A stretch of DNA of 36,371 nucleotides from Peribacillus alkalitolerans (GCF_010882125.1 NZ_JAAGVZ010000028.1:1-36371), one strand, 5' to 3'. Shown: positions 24,811 to 32,185, counted from the first letter of the stretch. The notes: generated from the letters alone by a model not told the origin. Program-made: numbers and translations.

Positions 24811-25114
24811 CTGTGAATATTTTAAAAGCCCCAAATATCAACACTAGAGGAAGTACTACTAACACAAGTCTGAGCAAATAAACTTCATAGAAGAAGAAAT
24901 TCAATAAAATAAATGGAATTCCAAGCATAAGCGTAATTGACACGAACTTAGCATATCGAATAGCGGTTCTTGATATTTCTGGTTCCTCTTTGTACATCCA
25001 TCGATTTCCAAATAAATAACTTTCTTCAGGATAAAAGTATGTCCATAGTAGCACCCCATATATAGGAATCATTATAATCATTGAAATAATAACGTTAATA
25101 ATCGTATCAACCAT
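24794..25114 (-). CDS. Hypothetical membrane protein (106 aa)
   Basis: Three hydrophobic segments: IINVIISMIIMIPIYGVLLW, SITLMLGIPFILLNFFFYEV and LLRLVLVVLPLVLIFGAFKI. The loop NRWMYKEEPEISRTAIRYAK looks conserved-domain-like, but I do not recognise the family with certainty. GGGGGAG lies six bases before the ATG. Lies between cassette repeats E4 and E5. Confidence 0.6.
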   Translation of the reverse strand: MVDTIINVIISMIIMIPIYGVLLWTYFYPEESYLFGNRWMYKEEPEISRTAIRYAKFVSITLMLGIPFILLNFFFYEVYLLRLVLVVLPLVLIFGAFKIFTDEKHD

Positions 25115-25225
25115 AATACTCCCCCTAAGAATTCAGTAAAATCAACGTGGATTCTCTTAAATATTACGTTTTCTTTCTATATAGGTTTCACCTAATCCTC
25201 TTCATTATGGGAATATATTGTCTTA

Positions 25226-25310
25226 TGATACTAACCGGACCTTTTAGCTCAATTCAACAAAAAAGAGCATTAATCCTTCTTGGATCAACGCCCCCGTTAA
25301 CGAAGTAGCA
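25226..25310 (-). repeat. Complete cassette repeat (E5)
   Basis: Minus order: CTTCGTTAACGGGGGCGTTG (25284-25304), hairpin GCGTTGATCC-AAGAA-GGATTAATGC (25267-25291) with TCTTTTTT, then TTGAATTGAGCTAAAAGG and TCCGGTTAG (25228-25257). Terminates the YrvL-like gene. Confidence 0.75.
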
Positions 25311-25334
25311 CATATGAAAAAGACAAATAAGAAT

Positions 25335-25802
25335 TTACTTTTTATTTTTCTCCTTATCATCAAAGGCAACTTCAATAAAGAATAATAATAAAATTGTAAC
25401 GATCTCAATTGTTAATGGAATTGTAATACTTTTCATTAGTTCATCAATAGTATGAAAAGCTAACCAATTAAATGTGCAATCAATAAGCAGTCGTGTTATA
25501 AATAATTTAAATTTATCTGATATATATTGGGATGATAACTTAATAAGAACATTGGCGAATAAATCCAATACTAAACCAAAAACAAAGAAAAACAAAACAA
25601 AACCTAAAATAGAGTATGGAGATGTATATTCCACTCCAAATAATCTAAAAAAGCCTACAATCCCAAAGAAAAAAATCCCTATAACAAGTGTAATGGATAG
25701 TACGACAAGGAGTGTTGACGCTGTAATAACCAGCATCTTTTCAAATAAATTTAAATCTCGAAATGAATTTTTATGATTTTTTAGTTTCATTGTTAATGAC
25801 AT
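25335..25802 (-). CDS. YrvL-like membrane regulatory protein
   Basis: 155 aa, four predicted membrane segments after an amphipathic NSFRDLNLFEKMLVI start. FRDLNLFEKM, GIFFFGIVGFFRLFGV, DLFANVLIKL and LIDCTFNWLAFHTIDELM resemble the YrvL family, in B. subtilis linked to control of oxalate decarboxylase expression. Assigned from memory of the family. Two starts are possible: ATG 25802 (AAGGA too close) or ATG 25790 (12 bases away). Its partner genes are not in the window. Confidence 0.55.
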   Translation of the reverse strand: MSLTMKLKNHKNSFRDLNLFEKMLVITASTLLVVLSITLVIGIFFFGIVGFFRLFGVEYTSPYSILGFVLFFFVFGLVLDLFANVLIKLSSQYISDKFKLFITRLLIDCTFNWLAFHTIDELMKSITIPLTIEIVTILLLFFIEVAFDDKEKNKK

Positions 25803-25859
25803 TCCTTTTTTACGAAACTTACAATTACTAACAAATTGTTACCTATCATTATAATATAC

Positions 25860-25948
25860 CTTCTTTTACTAAACCGCCCTGTTTTTTCAATAAATTCAAC
25901 CAAAAAATGCGTCAATCCTTCTTGGACCAACGCACACGTTAGCTGAGT
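25860..25948 (-). repeat. Complete cassette repeat (E6)
   Basis: Minus order: CTCAGCTAACGTGTGCGTTG, hairpin GCGTTGGTCC-AAGAA-GGATTGACGC (25909-25933) with ATTTTTTGG, then TTGAATTTATTGAAAA and CAGGGCGGTTTAGTAAAAG. The hairpin is a sister of that in E5. Also the terminator of the 81-aa gene. Confidence 0.75.
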
Positions 25949-25958
25949 AAAAGTTAAT

Positions 25959-26232
25959 TTATTTAGATTTATAATTGTTTTTTGTTGTTATTAAAAAGTA
26001 TGAAAAAAACAGTCCTACTCCTAGAAATAGAATGGTAGTTATGAATGTTGTTGTTCCAGGGTTTTCATTGATAGTTTTCCATAATGGTTTACTTTCCAAA
26101 TACGGTTCTTCTAACAGAGTACCTACTCCTAAAACAATACCCTCTTTTTCATATAATATTGCCCATATTTGGTATATCTTTGCCAATATAAATCCGACTA
26201 CCAAACCCTTTTTGTTTACTCAGGTGATTCAC
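25959..26232 (-). CDS. Two-helix membrane protein, N-terminus probably frameshifted
   Basis: The open frame (81 aa from TTG 26204) gives VVGFILAKIYQIWAILYEKE, a soluble loop, then TTTFITTILFLGVGLFFSYF and a basic tail. The TTG lies only two bases after AAAGGG. In the next frame GTG 26232 reads MNHLSKQKGFGS, preceded by GAGGTG. Joining the two at the run AAAAAGGGTTT gives a more natural protein of about 90 aa. One-base indel or sequencing error suspected. 42 bases downstream of the NTF2-like gene with no repeat between, so both seem to share one cassette. Confidence 0.5.
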
Positions 26233-26246
26233 CACCTCTATAATGA

Positions 26247-26672
26247 CTAAAAACCTTGATCTTCCATCATTTTCATAGGGTCATCATGAGTAATCGTAAA
26301 AACCATCTTTATTGAGTCCTCTTTCACATGTAGTATGTAAAATGAATCATGTACGAGATCAAAAGTTTGTCCGGATTCTTTCTCTACTCTTACTTTTCCA
26401 AGAACCTCTACTAATACATAGTTATCTTTCAGTAGTGTTTCGGCCACTGGGGTTAGCGTAAAGGATTTATAACCTAAAGATTTTAAGTATTCACCAGACT
26501 CTTTTGTCCCAGCTAAATAATCTTCTTTCTTTATTGCGTGTACATCTCCGGAAGGATAAGCACCCACCAAAGGATCACTCACAAGTGGTTCAAGCAGATC
26601 TGGACTATACAAATTATTCGCCTCTTCGAAATTCATAAAATAAGTTTTGATTCTTTCGCTTACTTTATTCAT
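26247..26672 (-). CDS. NTF2/SnoaL-like protein
   Basis: 141 aa cone-fold protein of the SnoaL/DUF4440 type: N-terminal helices (ERIKTYFMNFEEANNL), acidic loop, then strands ending TFDLVHDSFYILHVKEDSIK and MVFTITHDDP. Such proteins bind or isomerise small hydrophobic compounds; no catalytic set can be assigned. GGAGG is seven bases before the ATG. A perfect 9-bp palindrome lies directly upstream (26689-26710), suggesting repressor control, but no regulator gene is nearby. Confidence 0.7.
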   Translation of the reverse strand: MNKVSERIKTYFMNFEEANNLYSPDLLEPLVSDPLVGAYPSGDVHAIKKEDYLAGTKESGEYLKSLGYKSFTLTPVAETLLKDNYVLVEVLGKVRVEKESGQTFDLVHDSFYILHVKEDSIKMVFTITHDDPMKMMEDQGF

Positions 26673-26688
26673 GATTATTCCTCCTCTT

Positions 26689-26710
26689 AATGACTAATTG
26701 TTTAGTCATT
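26689..26710. promoter_or_regulatory. Operator-like palindrome upstream of the NTF2-like gene
   Basis: Arms AATGACTAA and TTAGTCATT, perfect, four-base spacer ttgt. Centre is 28 bases upstream of the ATG, next to the ribosome site. Typical of a TetR-family site. Confidence 0.55.
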
Positions 26711-26746
26711 TTTATTTTTAAATGTATGCAATGGCTTGTTTAATTA

Positions 26747-26818
26747 CTACTCGCATTCCCTGCCAATAGTACCTCCAATAAGATAAATCAGTTCATTTAA
26801 ATTGAATTTTCGAATCAT
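26747..26818 (-). CDS. Tiny open frame (23 aa), perhaps a gene remnant
   Basis: MIRKFNLNELIYLIGGTIGR then ECE and stop. AAAAGGGGATTAGGG lies directly upstream, and the frame begins just after a right-motif repeat, where cassette genes start. It looks like the first part of a membrane protein cut short. Confidence 0.3.
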   Translation of the reverse strand: MIRKFNLNELIYLIGGTIGRECE

Positions 26819-26872
26819 CCCTAATCCCCTTTTTACTTTTTTCTTGCTACTATCTGAAGGTTTACTTACTAT

Positions 26873-26965
26873 CTTATTTAGCTAACCTACCACTTTAGTT
26901 GAAAAAGAAAAGCTGCCTAAATGACAGCTCTGATCATCAACCAACGCCCCCTTTAGTTTAAGTGA
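26873..26965 (-). repeat. Complete cassette repeat (E7), the best preserved
   Basis: Minus order: CACTTAAACTAAAGGGGGCG then TTGGTTGATGATC (26935-26965); hairpin AGCTGTC-ATTTA-GGCAGCT plus TTTTC (26911-26929); TTTTTCAACTAAAGTGGTAG and GTTAGCTAAATAAG (26873-26906). The outer CTTAAACTAA can pair with TTAGCTAAATAAG, folding the whole 93 bases into one long hairpin. Confidence 0.85.
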
Positions 26966-26984
26966 AAATCTTCACAATCTTTTT

Positions 26985-27073
26985 TTAGCTTAACAAAATC
27001 TATTCCCTTAATGTGTAGTGGCATATCAAAAAGACGCCTTCTTACTAAAGAAAAGCGCCGTTTGCTGAAGATC
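26985..27073 (-). repeat. Cassette repeat (E8) with terminator
   Basis: Minus: CTTCAGCAAACGGCGC (left motif), stem GGCGC-TTTTCTTTAGTAAGAA-GGCGTC with TTTTTG (27028-27060), then a worn right motif ATTAAGGGAATAGATTTTGT. Only about 20 bases separate it from E7, so no gene lies between the two. Confidence 0.6.
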
Positions 27074-27127
27074 AATTAACTTATATTACCTTGTTTCCTG
27101 AATCATTAAACCCACAGTTTCCCAAGA

Positions 27128-27580
27128 CTACGTTCTCTCCTTCCAAAGCTTCATTGGATTTTTTTGCCCTTCATTTAATGGCATTTGTATCATCGATAGT
27201 GAGCGTTCTGCTTTTGATTTTTGTAAATCCTCATATATAATTTTAGATTTCCCTAATCCCACTTCAACTGCATTCTCAACTGAAGCACAATAAAAAACCT
27301 TTTCGATTCCAGCAAAGTACATTGCCGTTAGACACATCGGACAAGGCTCCCCACTTGCATACATTGTATAACCGGATAGATCATTCGTCTTTAATTGCTC
27401 TTGCGCGCGCCGGATAGCCAGTAATTCCGCATGTCCACTAACATCATAAGTTTTGTGCAGCTCATTAACACCTTCAGCAACAACGTTGTTATTTTTCACA
27501 AGTACTGCACCAAAAGGTTGTCCACCCTCACGAACATTTTCTACCGCTAGTTCTACTGCTCGTTGCATGAATTTATCCAT
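27128..27580 (-). CDS. Nucleoside/guanine deaminase family protein
   Basis: 150 aa CDA-fold zinc enzyme. Zinc ligands are His50 (HAE, Glu52 as proton shuttle) and Cys80/Cys83 (PCPMC). The order REGGQPFGAVLVK, GHAELLAIRRA, ASGEPCPMCLTAMYFAGIE and the ending NPMKLWKER follow the guanine deaminase/ADAT-like group, similar to B. subtilis GuaD. Likely deaminates guanine or a related purine; substrate uncertain. GGAGG is about seven bases before the ATG. Stands alone in its cassette, with repeat E8 downstream. Confidence 0.82.
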   Translation of the reverse strand: MDKFMQRAVELAVENVREGGQPFGAVLVKNNNVVAEGVNELHKTYDVSGHAELLAIRRAQEQLKTNDLSGYTMYASGEPCPMCLTAMYFAGIEKVFYCASVENAVEVGLGKSKIIYEDLQKSKAERSLSMIQMPLNEGQKNPMKLWKERT

Positions 27581-27764
27581 TTCAAAACCTCCATTAATGA
27601 TTTAAATTAAAAACTGTTAATGTAATTTTAAGACAGTAACATTGGCCTTGCTGAATAAACTTTCACCTATAAACACTATAGTTCTATAAATTTGAAATTG
27701 GGAATACCATTGTCGGAGAAAAAAGTTCAGTTGACCAAGAATTTCTCAATTTTTAAAATCTTTG

Positions 27765-27832
27765 TTTAACAAAACGTTCAAATACAAAAAGACGCCTCCT
27801 ACTTAAGAATGGCTCCGGATTCTGGAAGATTA
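27765..27832 (-). repeat. Cassette repeat (E9)
   Basis: Minus: TCTTCCAGAATCCGGAGCC, ATTCTTAAGTAGGAGGCGTC with TTTTTG, then GAACGTTTTGTTAAACAAAG. The stem is related to that of E8 (both end GGCGTCTTTTTG). Confidence 0.5.
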
Positions 27833-27887
27833 TTAATGTATCTTATTAATGATAAGCCCATAATTTTAGTAGTAAGTATCACAATCT

Positions 27888-27925
27888 TTTGTACTAAACC
27901 CGTCATTTCAGTTAAATTTCTGACA
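27888..27925 (-). repeat. Cassette repeat, right motif (E9b)
   Basis: Minus TTTAACTGAAATGACGGGTT then TAGTACAAAAG. About 55 bases from E9, again with no gene between them beyond a 20-codon frame without a ribosome site. Confidence 0.5.
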
Positions 27926-27982
27926 GTTTAAATTCAATAAAAGAAATTCTAATTAATTCTTTCCTTGTTAAAGGAAAACAAT

Positions 27983-28012
27983 AAGGGAAAGGAGAAATCC
28001 ATTCCCTTTTTG
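27983..28012 (-). terminator. Terminator of the DUF4822 lipoprotein gene
   Basis: Minus AAGGGAATGGA pairs with TCCTTTCCCTT, followed by ATTGTTTTCC. Confidence 0.7.
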
Positions 28013-28040
28013 ACTAGATGCTAATCTTATTTGACGTTTT

Positions 28041-29009
28041 TCATTTAGTAAATTTTGGTTTAAGATCAACTTTATATGGTTCATGTTCAACGAATACAGT
28101 TATGTCCTTGCCATCTTTGTCTTTACCAGTTCTTTTATACGTAAATTTATTATTATTAAGTTCGGTAAGTTCAAGAGCTGCACCATACTTATTAACGCCA
28201 ATTGAAACATGGGCTCTTATTTTATTTTCGTGTACAATATCGAAGTAACCAAAATCACCGCGGCTTTTGCCTGTTTCAGGATTGAAAAACTCATATTTAT
28301 TAGTCTTGTCATCAAATTTTGCTATACTAATAAACAAAGTATTATACTTTGTTAAATCATTGCCGTCTTCATCTAGTACCTTTGTTCCGTGCCAAAGGGT
28401 GTTCCCTAAAATTTTATCTCCATCAACGTCTTTAACGATATCTCCCGTAGTAGTGTCCAACTGCTTGTCCGGATCAGTAAAAGAAAGCTCTTTTTCTTTA
28501 TATGGAACATGTTCAACGAAAACTTCTACCTCGTTGCCTTTAGCATCTTTTCCCATTCTTTTATAAGTAAAAACATCTTTATTTAGTTTTGTCATTTCGA
28601 CAACTGCTTGATAATTCATTGATTCTGAAATCAATATTCTTTTCTTCCCATCATTGGTGATAAAGAATGTTCCCTTATCGCCACGACTTTTACCTGTCTT
28701 AGCATCGAAAAATTCATATCTTCCTGATTTCACATCATATTTCGCAAGACCAATAAAATTTGTGTTCTCTTTTGTTAAGTCATTATTATCTTTGTCATAC
28801 ACTCTTGTACCTTGCCAATTTGTACTGCTAAGAATGTTAGCCATTTCCTGTCCTTTGGTTAACTTATTTTCCTTTTTAGTCTCTTTAACAGCTTGTTCTT
28901 GATTCTGTTTACTATGATTTTCTTGGGCGTTAGCACTAGCACTGCACCCTGTTAATACTAATGTGAATCCGAGCAGTATTGATGATATTGCTTTTGCTTT
29001 TTTGTTCAT
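28041..29009 (-). CDS. Lipoprotein with two DUF4822 domains
   Basis: 322 aa. Lipoprotein signal with lipobox LTGC (Cys22) and a Gln/Lys-rich linker to residue about 55. Two homologous domains follow: residues 59-171 (WQGTRVYDKDNNDLT, YEFFDAKTGKSRGDKG, FTYKRMGKD, VFVEHVPYKE) and 200-313 (WHGTKVLDEDGNDLT, YEFFNPETGKSRGDFG, FTYKRTGKD, VFVEHEPYK). This is the DUF4822 pattern; function unknown, probably anchored outside the membrane. Domain 2 has diverged in its middle. Fairly long for this array; own terminator, then repeats E9b/E9. Confidence 0.82.
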   Translation of the reverse strand: MNKKAKAISSILLGFTLVLTGCSASANAQENHSKQNQEQAVKETKKENKLTKGQEMANILSSTNWQGTRVYDKDNNDLTKENTNFIGLAKYDVKSGRYEFFDAKTGKSRGDKGTFFITNDGKKRILISESMNYQAVVEMTKLNKDVFTYKRMGKDAKGNEVEVFVEHVPYKEKELSFTDPDKQLDTTTGDIVKDVDGDKILGNTLWHGTKVLDEDGNDLTKYNTLFISIAKFDDKTNKYEFFNPETGKSRGDFGYFDIVHENKIRAHVSIGVNKYGAALELTELNNNKFTYKRTGKDKDGKDITVFVEHEPYKVDLKPKFTK

Positions 29010-29111
29010 TTTTATCGTCTCCTCATTTTCTTATTTTGGTGTTTTTTAGATTATCCTAATATTTAAGCAGTAAAACGGTATTAATTTTACTTGGAAGCTT
29101 ATACAATCTGG

Positions 29112-29819
29112 CTATTTTGCTCCTGATGTTAACAATATTTGTTCAATCTTCTTAAATCCATTCTCACGTGCATGTTGCAAAGGAGTTATATTATTTCTAT
29201 CTGGAATGTTCACATCCGCCCCATGCTCGATTAGCAATTGTATGGCTTGCTGTTGTCTTACACCACCGTTATTCAACACGATTGCTTCCATTAATGCGGT
29301 CCAACCGAGATCATTTACATGATTAACATCAATATCAGTCTTGGTGAGTAGTTCATTGATAGCATCTATATGACCATGTTCTGAAGCAGGAATCAATGCA
29401 GTTCCTCCATAACGGTTAATCATCGCCGGATCCGCACCTGCTTTGATTGTAAGCTTAAGAATTTCAACATATCCTTCTGCACCGGCATATAAAAAAGGAT
29501 TGTTTTTCATGTTATCTTGAATGTTGATGTCAGCCCCCGCATTAATCAAGACTTTAGCGGTTTCGACATCATTATTATAAGTTGCGATCATAGTAGCAGT
29601 TCGTCCTTCTGAGTCCTTTGTATTTATATCGACACCTTCCTTAATCAATCTCTTTATTGTTTCTGTTTCCTTGAGTTCTGCAGCTTGAATTAATTTTTCA
29701 GTCATATCTATTTCTTCCCTTATCTCTTTTTCCGGTGTATTTATTTCTAAATCATTATCAGAGACACATCCCTGAAGGAGGATAATGCCTCCAATAACTA
29801 TTGTCAGCCACCTCCACAT
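29112..29819 (-). CDS. Ankyrin-repeat lipoprotein
   Basis: 235 aa. Lipobox LLQGC close to the N-terminus (signal WLTIVIGGIILLQGC). About five to six ankyrin repeats follow: LIKEGVDINTKDSEGRTATM, LINAGADINIQDNMKNNPFL, TIKAGADPAMINRYGGTALI, LLTKTDIDVNHVNDLGWTAL and LIEHGADVNIPDRNNITPL. Likely a protein-binding lipoprotein on the outer face; partner unknown. ATG 29819 has AGGTG six bases upstream; the GTG three codons earlier is the alternative. 100 bases upstream of the DUF4822 gene, same strand, no repeat between: possibly one transcript. Confidence 0.82.
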   Translation of the reverse strand: MWRWLTIVIGGIILLQGCVSDNDLEINTPEKEIREEIDMTEKLIQAAELKETETIKRLIKEGVDINTKDSEGRTATMIATYNNDVETAKVLINAGADINIQDNMKNNPFLYAGAEGYVEILKLTIKAGADPAMINRYGGTALIPASEHGHIDAINELLTKTDIDVNHVNDLGWTALMEAIVLNNGGVRQQQAIQLLIEHGADVNIPDRNNITPLQHARENGFKKIEQILLTSGAK

Positions 29820-29828
29820 CAAATTCAC

Positions 29829-29977
29829 CTGCCTCCCGTTCTTTATTATTTAATGAAAAGACCCAGACACTCATTGACTTTGTTACTACTTCTATTATGT
29901 TAGTACACAATTATAAACTCCCTCTAAAAAAATTCTTAAAAAAAAATAAACTTTTTCTTAAAATTTCTTAATGTTTA
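29829..29977. other. Gene-free upstream region of the ankyrin gene
   Basis: Very AT-rich with A/T tracts (29925-29975), probably promoter DNA for the ankyrin gene; no hexamer pair stands out. Confidence 0.3.
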
Positions 29978-30007
29978 TAAAAAAAATAACCGCCACCTTT
30001 GTGACGG
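29978..30007 (-). terminator. Terminator
   Basis: Minus CCGTCAC-AAAG-GTGGCGG followed by TTATTTTTTTT. It would end transcripts from the VanY region. Confidence 0.75.
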
Positions 30008-30103
30008 GTCTTTCTAGTTCGTTCAATTATCTATTCAACAAACAGTATGTTTTCATTTAATTTAGCAAATAAATCATAGGTGGATATGGTTTTAACAACC
30101 GAT

Positions 30104-30226
30104 TCAAGATAAAATCTGGGTTTCCCAGATTCCTCTGAAATTAATCGAGTTAAACTTGAACAGAATGATTTTGAATAAAGCATACACATACAAGGCAAAT
30201 AGTGCCTGTACCATAATACCGTCCAT
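30104..30226 (-). pseudogene. Fragment resembling the start of a VanZ-like membrane protein
   Basis: MDGIMVQALFALYVYALFKI then ILFKFNSI, followed by unrelated residues and a stop. The hydrophobic part looks like the first helix of VanZ proteins, which often accompany VanY. No ribosome site. The same stretch is also open in another frame (NEIDGRYYGTGTICLV), so the reading is uncertain; the region 30050-30270 looks decayed. Confidence 0.3.
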
Positions 30227-30270
30227 CAATTTCGTTCAGTTTATACCGCACCCTCACCTTCCTTGACTTT

Positions 30271-30762
30271 CTACACGTTATCAGGAAATACTGTCACAAT
30301 CACACCATCCGTATTATTGCCCGATACTTCATAACGAAGATTGGCTGGCACAGTAATAGTGGTATTTTCATTAACAGGATAATAAAAGACCTCATATTTT
30401 TGACCATTTACAGTAGCAGAAATATGTTTTTGTTCTTTTAGATAGTCTAAATATTCCTCTAAAACAAAATTCTTTTCTTTCATAATCGCACTATGTGGTA
30501 AACTGACATAGCGGATATGCCATGGTTCATTCATAATTCCCGTTATGTCCGTTTTATCCTCTGGATAACGTAGAGTAAACCCGTATTTCCAAGCGTTTTC
30601 TGCAATCCACTCTCCCTCAGGTGCTACCGCCATCTTCCCTTGGGTACTTCCCACATCAAGCGATAAACCTAAATTGTGTTCGCTGTAACCTGCTGGCAAG
30701 GTACGATTGGAACCCATTTCTTTATAAAGTTTAGTTTGCTTTTTATATTCTTTAAAATTCAA
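30271..30762 (-). pseudogene. 5'-truncated D-Ala-D-Ala carboxypeptidase (VanY/LdcB family)
   Basis: 163 aa remain; the family is usually about 230-280 aa. The zinc-peptidase core is intact: GYSEHNLGLSLDVG (Ser27, His29, Asp36), YGFTLRYPEDK, and EPWHIRYV (Glu79, His82). The N-terminal signal/anchor and the substrate-binding arginine segment (YRS...) are missing; the frame opens at TTG 30762 without a ribosome site, directly after a terminator hairpin (30768-30809). So the gene was cut at its 5' end and is probably not exported or expressed. The intact enzyme would trim the last D-Ala from peptidoglycan peptides. Confidence 0.7.
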
Positions 30763-30767
30763 TACAC

Positions 30768-30809
30768 AAAATAGCCTCTTACGGATATCTATCCGAAGAG
30801 GCTATTTTT
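30768..30809 (-). terminator. Terminator abutting the truncated VanY gene
   Basis: AAATAGCCTCTT...AAGAGGCTATTT with an inner CGGATA/TATCCG stem, near perfect, T-run on both strands. Probably stops the transcript of the gene at 30940. Confidence 0.8.
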
Positions 30810-30939
30810 TATCAAACTTTATTAAAAATGATCAATTTTTATTATAAATCTACAGAATAAGTAAGTACCTCTGCCTTTCATTTTATTGTACAATAAACAT
30901 ATTTTTTCGCTTTAAAGTCTGATCTCACTTTTTTGTAAT

Positions 30940-31557
30940 TTATTTCGGGACGATACCTAGCAATCTTCTACCCATTAACCATATTGACAGACCAGTTCCC
31001 CACAAGATCAGGGCAGAGCCAAAGCCTACTACAGACATAAATGTATTTATTTGATGTTCCCCAAGTGTGACCTTCGCAGGCACAAACATTAATGTAATAA
31101 TAGCAAGTAAACAAAGGAGTGCCCCTGTAAAATAATAGAGTCTAACTTGGAATAGAGGTGCCAATGGGATAAAATGAACACCGACAATAATAGCTATTAA
31201 GACAGGTATAAGTTCAGTGTGACGAGTAGCGTTACAGACAGTAATCGTAATTGCTATAGCCAAACCCTCTGCCGCGAAAATAATGTTAAACCAAAACCTC
31301 GTACGCTTCCCACGCCTTAAATCTGTTTTTGAAACTTGATTCGTTAATTCTCGCGATGCACGTATTAATGAAACACCGCCGATGAACAGAGCTATACCTA
31401 TGATAACAGTAGCAACTAACAACCATGGAACTCCCCAGCCTTGCAATCCCATAATTCCTGTGTACGCCCACAGAGTACCGAAAAACGCCATGAAAAATAC
31501 ACCAGATGCCGTTCCGCGTACTGCAGCTCCAGGAATAGTTCTTGATGTTTGTGTCAC
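30940..31557 (-). CDS. Multi-pass membrane protein of unknown family
   Basis: 205 aa with about six hydrophobic segments (GVFFMAFFGTLWAYTGIMGL, WLLVATVIIGIALFIGGVSL, FNIIFAAEGLAIAITITVCN, LIPVLIAIIVGVHFIPLAPL, YYFTGALLCLLAIITLMFVP, VVGFGSALILWGTGLSIWLM). HxIPLAPLF and RLYYFTG look conserved. I do not recognise the family. GTG start at 31557 with AAGGAG ten bases upstream. Right-motif repeat about 125 bases upstream. Confidence 0.7.
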   Translation of the reverse strand: MTQTSRTIPGAAVRGTASGVFFMAFFGTLWAYTGIMGLQGWGVPWLLVATVIIGIALFIGGVSLIRASRELTNQVSKTDLRRGKRTRFWFNIIFAAEGLAIAITITVCNATRHTELIPVLIAIIVGVHFIPLAPLFQVRLYYFTGALLCLLAIITLMFVPAKVTLGEHQINTFMSVVGFGSALILWGTGLSIWLMGRRLLGIVPK

Positions 31558-31680
31558 AAATAAAAATCTCCTTTTAACCTAAGTATTTGTTCATTGCAAC
31601 CGCATATCAACTTACATTAGCATAATGTAGTTTATTCACGAAAAAATCCTATATACCTTTTTATATTTATATTTAGGTGG

Positions 31681-31713
31681 GCAAATTGCTGAACTATTTT
31701 GCCCCGTTACCTC
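31681..31713 (-). repeat. Cassette repeat, right motif (E11)
   Basis: Minus GAGGTAACGGGGCAAAATAG then TTCAGCAA, upstream of the 205-aa gene. Confidence 0.5.
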
Positions 31714-31763
31714 AATATGCCTTATTCAACTATATGTTCCGATTGTTGAAAAAAAGTTAATGA

Positions 31764-31821
31764 CGATTGTTAAACTAAACTCCCTTTTGTTAAACAATAA
31801 AAGCCGCCAGGAATGGCGGCT
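31764..31821 (-). repeat. Cassette repeat: hairpin plus right motif (E10)
   Basis: Minus AGCCGCC-ATTCCT-GGCGGCT with TTTATTG (31802-31821) just after the 74-aa gene, then TTTAACAAAAGGGAGTTTAG and TTTAACAATCG. Also works as terminator. Confidence 0.75.
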
Positions 31822-31851
31822 AAATCTTGAATTCTTACACACCTTAATTGA

Positions 31852-32076
31852 TTAAAATAATAAATGATATAATGTGCTTAAAATAATTAAAATAATTACT
31901 TCAATTATTGTTCTTTTATATTCTCTATCCACTTTTCCCGAATAAGTTTTTAACCTATTCTCTTTAAGAGCTTTTTTGAGTTCTTTACTATGCCTTATAG
32001 ACCGAAAAATAGAATAAATTGCATATAAAAATATTATTCCAGCAAATATTATTTTTATAATATCCATTACTTTCAT
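31852..32076 (-). CDS. Small two-helix membrane protein (74 aa)
   Basis: Helices IIKIIFAGIIFLYAIYSIF and TIIEVIILIILSTLYHLLF flank a basic, charged middle (RSIRHSKELKKALKENRLK). Not recognised. AGGATGAAAGT precedes the ATG. Terminator/repeat E10 follows directly; repeat E12 precedes. Confidence 0.6.
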   Translation of the reverse strand: MKVMDIIKIIFAGIIFLYAIYSIFRSIRHSKELKKALKENRLKTYSGKVDREYKRTIIEVIILIILSTLYHLLF

Positions 32077-32121
32077 CCTCTAGATTATGTTTTCCTTGTA
32101 TATTACCCTACAAATTATGAT

Positions 32122-32185
32122 GTATTCTTTCTTCAACTAATCTCCCTCAATAAAGAAAGCGAAATCGCCCGTTTTCTCTGGTTTT
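32122..32185 (-). repeat. Cassette repeat (E12), last before the IS elements
   Basis: Minus AACGGGCGATTTCGCTTTCT, TTATTGAGGGAGATTAGTTG, AAGAAAG. GGGCGATTTC is shared with E2. Confidence 0.5.

Noticed and set aside
22675-26672. Toxin-immunity or abortive-infection cluster
   Set aside because: Several small acidic or membrane proteins would suit, but no toxin, nuclease or paired operon can be shown.
22153-32076. Prophage or conjugative element
   Set aside because: No capsid, terminase, portal, relaxase, integrase or lysis genes; the genes are single and unrelated.
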